From Roseibium aggregatum IAM 12614 (GTDB lineage Bacteria; Pseudomonadota; Alphaproteobacteria; Rhizobiales; Stappiaceae), in the NCBI RefSeq assembly GCF_000168975.1, contig NZ_AAUW01000007.1, forward strand, positions 124,001 through 188,000: a stretch of 64,000 nucleotides of DNA, read 5' to 3'. A model generated the notes under the pieces. The model did no database searches. It saw only the letters and a program-made list of their open reading frames with translations, and was not told the origin of the DNA. Position 1 is the first letter of the stretch, and the number at the start of each line of letters is the position of its first letter. Shown piece after piece: positions 19,275 through 27,928 of this stretch. The position numbers were made by a program, and so were the translations under genes.

Positions 19275-20002
19275 GAGGTTGCCCCCAGTTCGCGAATGGC
19301 CTTCTCCTGGCTCTCGTTGCTGGTGTCAATCATCTTCGTCGCACTCTCAAAGGCACGAGAGATCATGATCATTTTGGTCATTTCCCGAACGGGATTGATG
19401 TTCGAACCTTCGACATATCCCTGGCGAACCCCGTTCGTGTCATAGGTCTGCACCGGAATAACCGGCTTGTCCGGGATAACGGCCGAATTCTCGGCGCGCG
19501 TGAGCTGGGCATCGTCCGGGATCAGAAACAGGCCAACCTGACCGATGATTCCGACATCGTTCTGGGAAATCTCACCAGACTGCGTGATCAAGGGTGTTCC
19601 GGCATCCGGGTCAAGCGAAATCGGCTGCCCGCCGGCTCCGAGGATCTGCTGCCCCGTCAAGGTGCGCAAGGTGCCGTCATTACCGATCTGAAGGCGGCCG
19701 TCTCTTGTGTAGGACAGGTTGCCGTTGGCGTCGCGGATCGCAAACCAGGCCTCACCTTCGACGGCAAGATCGAGCGGATTGTCGGTCTTGTTCAGACTGC
19801 CGTACTGGCGCGAAATGTACTTCTCGCCACCGGTCGAGAAACTGACCTTGTCCTGGCCCGCCTTGGAAACCAGCTCGGCGAACTTGACTTCGTCCGCCCG
19901 ATAGCCGGCTGTGTTCATGTTGGCGACGTTACGGGCCACCGTTTCCAGACGGTTGGACAGGGCGACCTGCGCGGAGAGCGCTACGTAGAGAGCGGATTCC
20001 AT
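19271..20002 (-). CDS. flgF: Flagellar proximal rod protein FlgF
   Basis: FlgF builds the proximal rod in the periplasm after type III export. The 243-aa protein has the N-terminal rod motif ALSNRLETVARNVANMNTAG and a C-terminal helix of the FlgBC/hook family (NPVREMTKMIMISRAFES). It differs from FlgG in this window by its shorter length and SALYVALSAQ start. It starts three bases after the DUF1217 gene. Confidence 0.93.
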   Translation of the reverse strand: MESALYVALSAQVALSNRLETVARNVANMNTAGYRADEVKFAELVSKAGQDKVSFSTGGEKYISRQYGSLNKTDNPLDLAVEGEAWFAIRDANGNLSYTRDGRLQIGNDGTLRTLTGQQILGAGGQPISLDPDAGTPLITQSGEISQNDVGIIGQVGLFLIPDDAQLTRAENSAVIPDKPVIPVQTYDTNGVRQGYVEGSNINPVREMTKMIMISRAFESATKMIDTSNESQEKAIRELGATS

Positions 20003-20005
20003 GGA

Positions 20006-20794
20006 TCAAAAGCCTCCGAGGCGGAAATTCTGAAGACTGGCCAGCAGCCCCTGCCCCATCTGAATGACACCCGGGCCATTGCCGAACAGCGCCAGTGTCG
20101 GCGACATGCTGCCAGTCGGGCCGTTGGAAAGGTCATAAAGGGCCGAGAACCTGTTCAGGAATTTAGCCAGGTAATCCGCATCACCGAACTTGCTGAAATC
20201 CAGACGTTCTTCCAGATAGGCTGCCTGCTTGTCGATGTCGGTCATCGCAAATTCCTGCGGCAGGCCGAGCGAGGTATAAACGGCCTCGGCGAGCGCGCGG
20301 TCAGCCAGGACGTCGTAAGCGTTGGTGATATCCGGCGCTCTGCGCTCGAAATAGAGCGCCAGACGGACACCCTGGTTCTGTTCGCCCTCACGTACCTCCA
20401 GCGTTTGCCGATGGTATTTCTGGACAATCGCTTCCTGCGTGCGGGCAAATGACGTCGTCGTCTCGCCATAGCGCTTGAAATTGAAGGTCTCGGCGAAATT
20501 CTTGTACTTGGTATCAGCAAGCTGATTGGCAAATGCCCCGCGATCATCCGTGCCTTCTTCCAGCACCTTTCGAATGAACGCCTTGGCGTAGATCATGTCC
20601 TCCAGCCCCATGGCGGTCATCGCGTAGTTGAAGATCCGGTCGTCCCCCAGAAATTCATCGATGGTTTTAATATCGCGGATGTTTTCGCGATAATATTCGG
20701 TCTGACGTTCGACCATCGGGTCCGCGGCAACCGTCTTCAGCGAGCGTTCCATGTTGGTTCTGACGAGCTGAACCTGGCTCAATGTATTGATCAT
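20006..20794 (-). CDS. DUF1217 flagellar protein
   Basis: The 262-aa, mostly helical protein matches the DUF1217 family, which in rhizobia lies in flagellar loci next to flgF and fliI. It shows two repeat-like segments (DDRIFNYAMTAMGLEDM...FIRKVLEEG and ALAEAVYTSLGLPQEFA...YLEERLDFSKFGD). The ATG at 20794 follows GGGGATAAAACC; the frame opens further upstream without support. It is first in the flgF-fliI operon and faces motA. The exact function is not known. Confidence 0.85.
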   Translation of the reverse strand: MINTLSQVQLVRTNMERSLKTVAADPMVERQTEYYRENIRDIKTIDEFLGDDRIFNYAMTAMGLEDMIYAKAFIRKVLEEGTDDRGAFANQLADTKYKNFAETFNFKRYGETTTSFARTQEAIVQKYHRQTLEVREGEQNQGVRLALYFERRAPDITNAYDVLADRALAEAVYTSLGLPQEFAMTDIDKQAAYLEERLDFSKFGDADYLAKFLNRFSALYDLSNGPTGSMSPTLALFGNGPGVIQMGQGLLASLQNFRLGGF

Positions 20795-20852
20795 GGTTTT
20801 ATCCCCGTTGCGGGCCCATGGCGGGCAGGCTTTCGGGAAACACTCACCTGCA

Positions 20853-20868
20853 AAGCTTACGCCAGGCT
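20853..20868. promoter_or_regulatory. Flagellar 16-bp semi-palindrome (DUF1217-flgF-fliI unit)
   Basis: AAGCTTACGCCAGGCT matches the island consensus AAGCTTGCGCGAGGCT at 14 of 16 positions and ends 58 bases before the DUF1217 ATG. It also sits 110 bases before the divergent motA start, so it could serve both units. Confidence 0.5.
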
Positions 20869-20978
20869 GACGGTCGGCAATGAATTTCAAAAGCTTTTTC
20901 GCGTCAGCTTCAGGCAAGTCTCGGCCGCTAGCGTCCTCCCAATCAGAGTTGCAATCCACACCAGTTGGGAGCTGTTAG

Positions 20979-21875
20979 GTGACTATTCTTATCGGCCTGA
21001 TCATAGCGGGCGCGTCCCTTATCGGCGGCTTTGCCGCACTCGGAGGCAAGGTCTCCGTCCTCTGGCAGCCGTGGGAGCTCGTCATTATTCTCGGCGTGGC
21101 TATCGGTGCCTTCGTCGTTGCCAATCCAATGAAGGTCATCAAGGGAACGCTGGTTGCCGTTTCGGATGCGCTGCGCAACGCCGTGCCCAACAAGCGGGAA
21201 TACCTCGATGTTCTGGCACTGCTGTATGGACTGATGCGCGAGTTGCGCGCCAAGGGCCGCAACCAGGTTGAGCCGCACATCGAAGACCCGAATACTTCAC
21301 CGATTTTCCAGAAGTATCCGTCGGTTCTGCGCAATGCCAGCCTGACCACCTTTATCTGCGACTATTTCCGTCTGATCATCGTCGGCAATGCCCGCGCTCA
21401 TGAGATCGAAGCTCTGGTCGACGAAGAACTGCAAACGATCCACCGCGACCAGATGAAGCCGTACCATGCCATGAGCAGCATCGCCGACGCGCTTCCCGCC
21501 ATCGGCATCATCGCGGCCGTCCTCGGTGTCATCAAGGCCATGGGTGCCATCGACCAGTCTCCCCAGTTGCTGGGCAGCCTGATCGGCGCCGCGCTGGTGG
21601 GTACATTTGTCGGCATCTTCTTCTCATACTCGCTGTTCGGCCCGATTGCCTCGAAGATCCGCAACGTCCGCGAGAACCGCCTTCGTACCTACATCGTTGT
21701 CAAGCAGACCCTGCTTGCCTTCATGAACGGCGCCGATCCTCAGATCGCCCTTGAGCACGGCCGCAAGACCATCTCCGACTACGACCGTCCAACCATCGAC
21801 GAAGTTGAAAACGAGACCATGAGTGCCGGTGGCGCTGGTGCCGACAACGTCCAGGACCTGCAGGGAGCCGCCTAA
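20979..21875 (+). CDS. motA: Flagellar motor stator protein MotA
   Basis: MotA forms the proton-conducting stator with MotB in the inner membrane. The 298-aa protein has helices near residues 3-22, 33-50, 170-190 and 200-222, with the conserved Pro in [14 protein letters not shown] and a large cytoplasmic loop rich in charged residues. The start is GTG. It heads the plus-strand operon motA-fliM-DUF6468-fliN-fliG-flhB; motB is in the fliF operon 20 kb away. Confidence 0.95.
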   Translation: MTILIGLIIAGASLIGGFAALGGKVSVLWQPWELVIILGVAIGAFVVANPMKVIKGTLVAVSDALRNAVPNKREYLDVLALLYGLMRELRAKGRNQVEPHIEDPNTSPIFQKYPSVLRNASLTTFICDYFRLIIVGNARAHEIEALVDEELQTIHRDQMKPYHAMSSIADALPAIGIIAAVLGVIKAMGAIDQSPQLLGSLIGAALVGTFVGIFFSYSLFGPIASKIRNVRENRLRTYIVVKQTLLAFMNGADPQIALEHGRKTISDYDRPTIDEVENETMSAGGAGADNVQDLQGAA

Positions 21876-21878
21876 GCC

Positions 21879-22838
21879 ATGATCGAAGCAGCGACCGCAA
21901 GCTCCAACGCTTCCAGCTCCGAACGCGCGATGATCGCCGACCGTCTGCTGGATGCCGCCGGAATTTCCGTCGACCGCCTGCCGATGCTTCCGGTGGTGTT
22001 CGACCGCATGGCCCGCCTGATGGCTGACGCCATGCGCCAGAAGTCCCCCTCTCCGTCCTACATTTCGGTGAGCTACGTTGAAAACAACCGCATTGGCGAC
22101 GTACTCGACGAATTCGAATCCAACGCCCTCGTGGCCGTGCTCTATTCTCCGGAATGGGACGCCCGTGTCCTCGTCGGCTTTGACCGGGACTTCATCTTCA
22201 CACTGGTGGACGTTCTGTTCGGTGCTGACGGCACGGAACCGCCCATCGATGACGAACGGCCCTTTTCGAACATCGAAACGCGCATTGCGCGCACCATGTT
22301 CGAGGTCGCGGCCAAGGCCCTCGCCGAGAGCTTTGCACCAATCGCCGAGACCACGCTTAAGATCGAGCGGATCGAAAGCCGGATGGACTTTGCGGTAGTC
22401 GGTCGGAGGAACAACCCGGCCGTGGTTGCCCGCTTGCTGCAACAGGCCATCGGACGCGGCGGTGAAGTGTTCATCGTCATGCCGCACTCGACACTCAACC
22501 CGTTGCGCCAGCGCCTGTCCCAGGTCCTGTCCGGCGAAATGTCGAGCCGCGACAAGCAATGGACACAGCACTTCCACAACGAGATCCAGCGCACAGAAGT
22601 CAAGCTGGAAGCCATTCTGGAAGAACGTGAAATGTCGCTCGGCGACCTTGCCAACCTGAGGGTCGGACAGGTGATCGAACTTCAGGCGACAGCGCGCTCT
22701 CCCGTCACACTCGCCTGCAACGACCAACCCGTCTTCACCTGCCAGCTTGGGCAGTTGAACGGATCCTACACGTTGCAGATCGATGAACTCATCCATGAGG
22801 AAGAAAAGGATCTGTTCGATGATCTCCGCAATCGTTGA
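21879..22838 (+). CDS. fliM: Flagellar C-ring switch protein FliM
   Basis: FliM is the middle C-ring component of the rotor switch. The 319-aa protein has a divergent FliM core and a C-terminal SpoA/FliN-like domain (about 235-310, SLGDLANLRVGQVIEL). The N-terminus (MIEAATASSNASSSERAMI) lacks the EIDALL-like CheY-binding motif of enteric FliM. It follows motA by three bases and overlaps the next gene by 20. Confidence 0.9.
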   Translation: MIEAATASSNASSSERAMIADRLLDAAGISVDRLPMLPVVFDRMARLMADAMRQKSPSPSYISVSYVENNRIGDVLDEFESNALVAVLYSPEWDARVLVGFDRDFIFTLVDVLFGADGTEPPIDDERPFSNIETRIARTMFEVAAKALAESFAPIAETTLKIERIESRMDFAVVGRRNNPAVVARLLQQAIGRGGEVFIVMPHSTLNPLRQRLSQVLSGEMSSRDKQWTQHFHNEIQRTEVKLEAILEEREMSLGDLANLRVGQVIELQATARSPVTLACNDQPVFTCQLGQLNGSYTLQIDELIHEEEKDLFDDLRNR

Positions 22839-23388
22839 TGGCGTCCTCCTGCTCGCGCTGGTCGCGACCACGGTCCGGATGCTCACCATGCACCGGGAGC
22901 TGCGCCGTCTGGGCAGCTACCACGAAGATTACCAGCGCATCTTCGATCAGACCGCACTCGCGCTCGACGGCATCGAGGTGTCGATCCAGGAGATCAACGT
23001 CAAGGGTGCCCAGATCCTGAATGCGCTCGGCAACCGGATGGACGATGCCCGCGAGCTGATCGCGGAAATCGACGGTCTGACCCGTGAGGCGAAACGCCAG
23101 CAGTCTGTGCTTCGGGCAGAGCTGAAAGAACTGTCCAAGGCGACCGCTGTCCTGCACGACCCGAAGCGTTTTGCACCTGCCCGCGACGACATCGACATTT
23201 TCGCAGAGGACACAGCTGGTGAACGGGCACTTGCCTCAGCCACTCCCACACCTGCTGGCGGGCGCAAGGAAACGACCATTCATCGCGGCCAGGCCGTTCA
23301 ACCGGCCCCCACCCGCGTCCACCGTATCGACAATTCGCTGCAAAGCCCGTTCCGCACGGTCTCCATGAACCAGAAGGATAAGATGTAA
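22819..23388 (+). CDS. DUF6468 flagellar-operon protein
   Basis: The 189-aa protein has one N-terminal membrane helix (about residues 2-16), then a coiled coil (about 20-105) and an Ala/Pro-rich tail. Proteins of this type (DUF6468) sit between fliM and fliN in rhizobial flagellar operons. The ATG at 22819 lies in the end of fliM, and its stop overlaps the fliN start. It is likely a membrane-tethered accessory to the C-ring or stator; function is inferred only from position. Confidence 0.82.
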   Translation: MISAIVDGVLLLALVATTVRMLTMHRELRRLGSYHEDYQRIFDQTALALDGIEVSIQEINVKGAQILNALGNRMDDARELIAEIDGLTREAKRQQSVLRAELKELSKATAVLHDPKRFAPARDDIDIFAEDTAGERALASATPTPAGGRKETTIHRGQAVQPAPTRVHRIDNSLQSPFRTVSMNQKDKM

Positions 23389-23780
23389 TGTCCGAAACCA
23401 TCGTAGATCACATCGAAGCTGAAAAAGGCCCGAAAACCCGTCCGGCTGACGCCGCGAGTTTCGCCAAGGTCGAAACACCGGAAAGAAACTCAGGTAGCGA
23501 CACCATCGGTGACGACCGCAATCTCGACACCATCCTGGGAATTCCGGTCAACATCCAGGTGGTTCTCGGATCGGCAACCATGCTGGTTTCCAATCTCCTG
23601 AAACTTGGCCGGGGCGCGGTCATCCCGCTCAATCACCGTGTCGGCGAACCGATTGACATCGTCGTCAACGGCCGTGTCATCGCCCGCGGCGAAGTGGTGG
23701 TTGTTGAAGACGACAACTCCCGTTTCGGGGTCTCGCTGACGGAGATCATCAGCGCCCAGGCCGGCGGCCTGGAAATCTGA
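23388..23780 (+). CDS. fliN: Flagellar C-ring switch protein FliN
   Basis: FliN forms the base of the C-ring and helps dock the export ATPase complex. The 130-aa protein ends in a SpoA domain (about 48-128) with GIPVNIQVVLG, LLKLGRGAVIPL and GEPIDIVVNG. An acidic 45-residue extension precedes it. It overlaps the upstream stop by one base (TAATG). Confidence 0.95.
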   Translation: MSETIVDHIEAEKGPKTRPADAASFAKVETPERNSGSDTIGDDRNLDTILGIPVNIQVVLGSATMLVSNLLKLGRGAVIPLNHRVGEPIDIVVNGRVIARGEVVVVEDDNSRFGVSLTEIISAQAGGLEI

Positions 23781-23848
23781 GGCCGGCTCTCTCCGGTCTT
23801 GCCTTCTCCGGTCTGCCCAAGGCTGTTTTCTCAGGATTGAAGTGACAC

Positions 23849-24913
23849 ATGATGACTTCCGCGAACGCTTCCGCCGCAACCGCTGCCAACCTTGCAAAGC
23901 CGCCGGCGCCGCCTGCCCGCCGTATGAACGGAACCCAACGCGTGGCCGCACTGCTGCTGTCCCTGGGCAAGACCAGTTCACAGAAGCTGCTCCGGCATTT
24001 CGATCAGGAAGAAATCCGGATGATCACCGTTTCCGCCGCACAGCTCGGCACGGTGGCGTCGGAAGAACTCGACCGGTTGGCGGAGGAATTCATCGAGCAA
24101 TTCTCTCACGGCACAACGCTTTACGGCTCCGCCAACGAAGTGGAAAAGATGCTGGAAGGCGTTCTGCCGGACGATCAGCTGGCCGACATCATGTCGGACG
24201 TGCTCGGCAACTCCAACCGGTCGATCTGGGACCGGTTGACGACGGTTTCAGAAACAGTGTTTGCGAATTATCTCTTGAAAGAGCACCCGCAAACCGCCGC
24301 CCTCATCCTTACAAAGATCAAGCCGAGCGCTGCCGCGAAAGTGCTTGGCCAGATCAACAATCAGACGCGCAACTCGCTTGTCCGACGCATGCTGTCCATC
24401 AAGGCGGTGGTGCCGGAAATCATGCGCGATGTCGAAAAGACGATGCATGAAGATTTCATGCTCAACCTGTCCGGCACCCTGGAAGCCGACTCCCATGCGC
24501 GTATGGCGGATATCCTCAACAAGATGGACCGTGAGCACATGGAGGACGCACTGGAGAACCTCAATGAAGTGAAACCGAAAACGGCCGAACTTCTGAAGGG
24601 TCTACTCTTCACCTTCGACGATATCACCAACCTCAACGCCCGCACGCGTATGGCAATATTCGATCAGATCCCGACGGACCGGATCGTGTTGGCACTGAAG
24701 GGAACGAATGCCCAGTTCCGCGAAGTGATCCTGTCGTCCCTGACATCACGTGCACGCCGTATCGCCGAACACGAACTGGCGGCCGGCGAACCGGCGGCGC
24801 AGCGCGATGTTCTGGACGCGCGCAGTGCGATCACCAACCTCGCGCTGGAAATGGCATCCCGCGGTGAAATCGAGCTCAACCCGAAGCAGGACGAAGGTGC
24901 ATTCTTTGCATAA
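23849..24913 (+). CDS. fliG: Flagellar rotor protein FliG
   Basis: FliG attaches the C-ring to FliF and contacts the stator. The 354-aa protein has the N-terminal FliF-binding domain, a middle armadillo domain (EHPQTAALILTKIKPSAAAK), and the C-terminal torque helix (FDDITNLNARTRMAIFDQI) with its charged residues. A 68-base gap with no hairpin separates it from fliN, so it is probably still in the motA operon. Confidence 0.95.
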   Translation: MMTSANASAATAANLAKPPAPPARRMNGTQRVAALLLSLGKTSSQKLLRHFDQEEIRMITVSAAQLGTVASEELDRLAEEFIEQFSHGTTLYGSANEVEKMLEGVLPDDQLADIMSDVLGNSNRSIWDRLTTVSETVFANYLLKEHPQTAALILTKIKPSAAAKVLGQINNQTRNSLVRRMLSIKAVVPEIMRDVEKTMHEDFMLNLSGTLEADSHARMADILNKMDREHMEDALENLNEVKPKTAELLKGLLFTFDDITNLNARTRMAIFDQIPTDRIVLALKGTNAQFREVILSSLTSRARRIAEHELAAGEPAAQRDVLDARSAITNLALEMASRGEIELNPKQDEGAFFA

Positions 24914-24965
24914 GTGTCCTTGCAAGCGGTCCGAAGAGCTCTGAGCCGGAACGGCAGGTGGCTGG

Positions 24966-26039
24966 ATGTCGGAAGAAGACAAGGATTCAAAAACAGAGGA
25001 ACCGACCGAGAAAAAGATCAGCGATGCCATAGAAAAGGGCAACACCCCGGTCTCACGGGAAGCCCCTGTTCTGGCAACATTCATCGCCACCCTCTTGATC
25101 GGCAGTTTCGTAATAACCTCGGCATCGCGTCAGCTCATCCAAATGCTGACGCATCTTCTGGACCTTTCGGGAGGAGTGGATCTTGGAAACAGCGCCGACG
25201 CATTGTTGCTCACCCATGCGGTATCGATCGAGGTACTGGTTTTCCTCGCACCGATTGTCGCCCTGCTTGCTGCATCCGGCCTTGCGTCGGCCTTTCTGCA
25301 GAACACTCCCAGCATCGTTTTTCACCGCATCAAGCCGGACGCCTCCAAACTGTCGCTTGCGAAGGGCTGGAGCCGCATATTCGGAGCCCAGGGCCTTGTC
25401 GAGTTCCTCAAGGCCGTCTTCAAGTTCTCCACGGTCAGCGCCATTGTCTACGGCCAGTTCCGGGCGAATGAAGCGGAACTGATCAACGCCATGTTCACAG
25501 ATCCAAGCGCATTGCCCGAAGCGATCCTTCAGATTTCAATGAAGCTGATCGCCGGCGTCTGCATCGTTACCATTCTGCTTGTCACGGTCGACATTCTCTG
25601 GTCGCGCTCGCACTGGCGCAAGAACCTGCGCATGAGCAAGCAGGAAATCAAGGACGAGCACAAGCAGATGGAGGGCGACCCGATCGTCAAGGCCCGCCAG
25701 CGTTCGCTCGCGCGCGACAGGGCACGAAACCGCATGATGTCGGCCGTGCCGCAGGCAACGCTGATTGTTGCCAACCCCACACACTTCGCCGTTGCCTTGC
25801 GCTACGATGGGGACCAAAATCCAGCGCCGGTGGTTGTCGCAAAGGGCCAGGATCTGATCGCACTTAAAATCAGGGAGATCGCGGAAGCGAACAATATTCC
25901 CGTGATCGAAGACCGGCAACTTGCCCGGTCCCTCTACGCCGCCACAGAAGTTGAAAGGATGATCCCGCCGGAATTCTACAGAGCAGTTGCGGAAATCATT
26001 TGCTACGTGTACTCACGCCAGACCAAAACTGCTGTATAA
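24966..26039 (+). CDS. flhB: Flagellar export gate protein and substrate-specificity switch FlhB
   Basis: FlhB is an inner-membrane export-gate protein that switches from hook to filament substrates. The 357-aa protein has four hydrophobic segments (about 35-55, 85-110, 145-165 and 190-212). Its cytoplasmic domain carries the autocleavage motif NPTH at 270-273 (Asn270-Pro271), followed by FAVALRYD. The N-terminal EEPTEKKISDAIEKG motif is typical. It is the only export-gate gene in the plus-strand operon. Confidence 0.96.
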   Translation: MSEEDKDSKTEEPTEKKISDAIEKGNTPVSREAPVLATFIATLLIGSFVITSASRQLIQMLTHLLDLSGGVDLGNSADALLLTHAVSIEVLVFLAPIVALLAASGLASAFLQNTPSIVFHRIKPDASKLSLAKGWSRIFGAQGLVEFLKAVFKFSTVSAIVYGQFRANEAELINAMFTDPSALPEAILQISMKLIAGVCIVTILLVTVDILWSRSHWRKNLRMSKQEIKDEHKQMEGDPIVKARQRSLARDRARNRMMSAVPQATLIVANPTHFAVALRYDGDQNPAPVVVAKGQDLIALKIREIAEANNIPVIEDRQLARSLYAATEVERMIPPEFYRAVAEIICYVYSRQTKTAV

Positions 26040-26064
26040 TTTAATGTATTTGGAGGTCCGGGGA

Positions 26065-26511
26065 ATGCACGACATGCCTGAAGGCAACGGCAATAAAGTG
26101 TCGCCGCTGGAATGCGACCGGCTGCGCCAGCAAGCGATTGCTTCAGCTCTGACCGAGTTCATCGAGGACCTGAAGCTGGTGGATGTGGTCGACTTCATCG
26201 CCTATATCCGGACCGATCAGCACGGCAATATCGAAGAATTGATCAAGACATCGGCCGAACTCTTCTTCAAGGAAGGCTCCTTGCGCTATTCCATGGCTGC
26301 ACAAGCCGAGGTCGAATGGGAAACCACCCCGCGCATCTCGCTCGATCTGGAATTCTTCAACAAGGGTGTCTGGATCTATTTCACGGCCGTACTCGCCTGG
26401 CCAGACAATGCCGTCAACGTTTCCTACGTCGAAGTGCCGGATGCCGGCGGAAACAAGGAAAAAGAGACGGAACTGCTGCTTGAAGCCCTGAAGGATGCCC
26501 GGTTGCGATAA
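26065..26511 (+). CDS. Conserved hypothetical protein after flhB
   Basis: The 148-aa soluble acidic protein begins 25 bases after flhB behind a strong GGAGGT site, so it is probably the last gene of the motA operon. It has a helical N-terminal half (ALTEFIEDLKLVDVVDFIAYI) and a strand-rich second half (AEVEWETTPRISLDLEFFNKG). There is no signal peptide or membrane segment. I do not recognise the family; the position suggests a cytoplasmic flagellar accessory. Confidence 0.7.
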   Translation: MHDMPEGNGNKVSPLECDRLRQQAIASALTEFIEDLKLVDVVDFIAYIRTDQHGNIEELIKTSAELFFKEGSLRYSMAAQAEVEWETTPRISLDLEFFNKGVWIYFTAVLAWPDNAVNVSYVEVPDAGGNKEKETELLLEALKDARLR

Positions 26512-26740
26512 TGAGACCCTGACGTTTCACGGTTTACCATTCAGCTGATACTCGCGGCGATTGTTTCTATGCCAGCGTTCTCGCCTCATTGTGACTTGCC
26601 ACTTTGAGTACCTTGCCCAGGCGGATTTCCTCACCGAGCTTAAAAACAGTCCTAAACGCACCATATTCGGTTCACCTGGACGCTCGTTTCCGGTCTACCA
26701 GCCCGGAAGCCCCTCACCTGAAACCAAAGAAGCAGTGCTT
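26512..26740. other. Intergenic region after the motA operon
   Basis: These 229 bases contain no supported gene. I see no T-tailed hairpin to end the motA operon. The promoter for the 85-aa gene may lie here. Confidence 0.25.
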
Positions 26741-26998
26741 ATGAAAAAAATCCAGATCCCGGAGGATCCCGCACACATGGTGACGGCTATCGTCGCCTAT
26801 GCCGGGATCGCCAAGCGCTTGCATGTCGAACTTTCTAATCGGCCGGAGAATGCGGGTGTTGATCTGGAGGCCATCAAGGCCGATCTGATTGCCGAAGCAA
26901 AACGGGCGATCCCCCACGGCGACTTCGCCAAAGATGAAATCGGTGTCTACAAGACCATCTTCCAGGCGATCGACACGATTTTCGAACCGGATGCATGA
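26741..26998 (+). CDS. Small hypothetical protein
   Basis: The 85-aa protein starts MKKIQIPEDPAHMVTAIVAY and is predicted to be helical and soluble. The longer frame back to 26561 has no good ribosome-binding site and looks non-coding. It sits alone between the motA operon and a convergent 74-aa gene. No family is recognised. Confidence 0.55.
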   Translation: MKKIQIPEDPAHMVTAIVAYAGIAKRLHVELSNRPENAGVDLEAIKADLIAEAKRAIPHGDFAKDEIGVYKTIFQAIDTIFEPDA

Positions 26999-27073
26999 CA
27001 CAGTGCCCCCGAGGTGATGACGAAACGTCGGCAATCACCAGGAACGTGTGCCGCAGTCAACCTTATGCCAGGT

Positions 27074-27298
27074 TCACTCTCCCAGAAGGGTCGACAAACG
27101 CTCCATAATTTCGTGCAGGCTTTTGCCTGTCAGCCGCATTTCTCTTGCCTGCTCGCCCTCGACAACGTCGGAAAAGAGCAGAACTTCGACGGCATTTTCC
27201 AGAACCTGAATATCCTCCGACGTCAGAACGATTGCGCCGTTGTCGCTTGTCACGGTCGCCTTTTTGACGGAACTCTCATCCAGAAACGTATCAGGCAT
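27074..27298 (-). CDS. Small hypothetical protein
   Basis: The 74-aa acidic, helical protein (MPDTFLDESSVKKATVTS...) is convergent with the 85-aa gene and lies beyond the terminator of the flhA-side operon, so it is probably its own unit. No motif, signal peptide or membrane segment is visible. Coding status is supported only by its composition and lack of a competing frame. Confidence 0.5.
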   Translation of the reverse strand: MPDTFLDESSVKKATVTSDNGAIVLTSEDIQVLENAVEVLLFSDVVEGEQAREMRLTGKSLHEIMERLSTLLGE

Positions 27299-27387
27299 TT
27301 GGCTCGCTCCAGGTTGCGGGATGTCCCTCAGGGTTCCTGATTAGCGCCCTTCAGGCAAGGACGGAAAAACCGGTACGTCTTTTTGCG

Positions 27388-27416
27388 AAAAAAAGCGCCC
27401 AGCCGAAGCTGGACGC
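27388..27416 (-). terminator. UUCG-loop terminator ending the flhA-flgJ-side transcript
   Basis: On the minus strand, GCGTCCAGC-TTCG-GCTGGGCGC is followed by seven T. It lies 57 bases after the FliL-like gene and is a strong intrinsic terminator. Confidence 0.88.
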
Positions 27417-27472
27417 AAATTGCCTGGGAGGCGGCAAAAGCAGGTTTTCATGACAAGGCTCGGATCCGGTCG

Positions 27473-27928
27473 CTAGTGCGTGATCACGTCCGCCTTGTCG
27501 AAATAGTTAAACTCCTCCACCAGCACGTCATGCACCACGGACCGGCCGAGGCGGGCATTGGTAGATTTCTTGAGCCGCTCGGTGAAGGCTTCGAGGTCGT
27601 AGCGTTCCAGGCTACGGAAATCGAGGGTTTCGTCGGAATAAAGAACCCGGAAGGCTTCATCCACCAGGAAGGGGTGTGGCGGCACCGGCAGGCGGCGCAG
27701 CGTGTCGCCATCTGCTGTGAAGACCATCTTGATCACCACATAGCCTTGCAGCGTGCCTTCAAACAGGATCGGCACGTTGACCGGGTTCACGGTCTCATAA
27801 TCCAGCCCGACAAATGCCGGTTCATCGTCGCCGACCCGTTTCTGCGCTGCCAGATACTGCGTGGTTCCGTATCCGGACGCCAGCATGGTGGCAGACATCC
27901 ACAGACCGGCAACGAGGATCTTGATCAT
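27473..27928 (-). CDS. FliL-like exported/membrane-anchored protein in the flgJ operon
   Basis: The 151-aa protein begins with a hydrophobic segment (about residues 3-22) that could be a signal anchor, followed by a roughly 120-residue periplasmic domain. The C-terminal half, from FRVLYSDETLDF to VLVEEFNYFDK, resembles the tail of FliL-type proteins. A separate, more typical FliL is encoded at 47119-47619. It overlaps the upstream FlgN-like gene by 4 bases. The function is inferred from fold resemblance and position. Confidence 0.6.
   Translation of the reverse strand: MIKILVAGLWMSATMLASGYGTTQYLAAQKRVGDDEPAFVGLDYETVNPVNVPILFEGTLQGYVVIKMVFTADGDTLRRLPVPPHPFLVDEAFRVLYSDETLDFRSLERYDLEAFTERLKKSTNARLGRSVVHDVLVEEFNYFDKADVITH

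Noticed and set aside
21624-22889. 421-aa minus-strand frame opposite fliM
   Set aside because: It is antisense to the well-supported motA-fliM-DUF6468 run and has no recognisable domain.
26609-26625. Possible ninth copy of the flagellar motif (CCTTGCCCAGGCGG)
   Set aside because: It needs a one-base deletion to align and loses the symmetry about GCGC.
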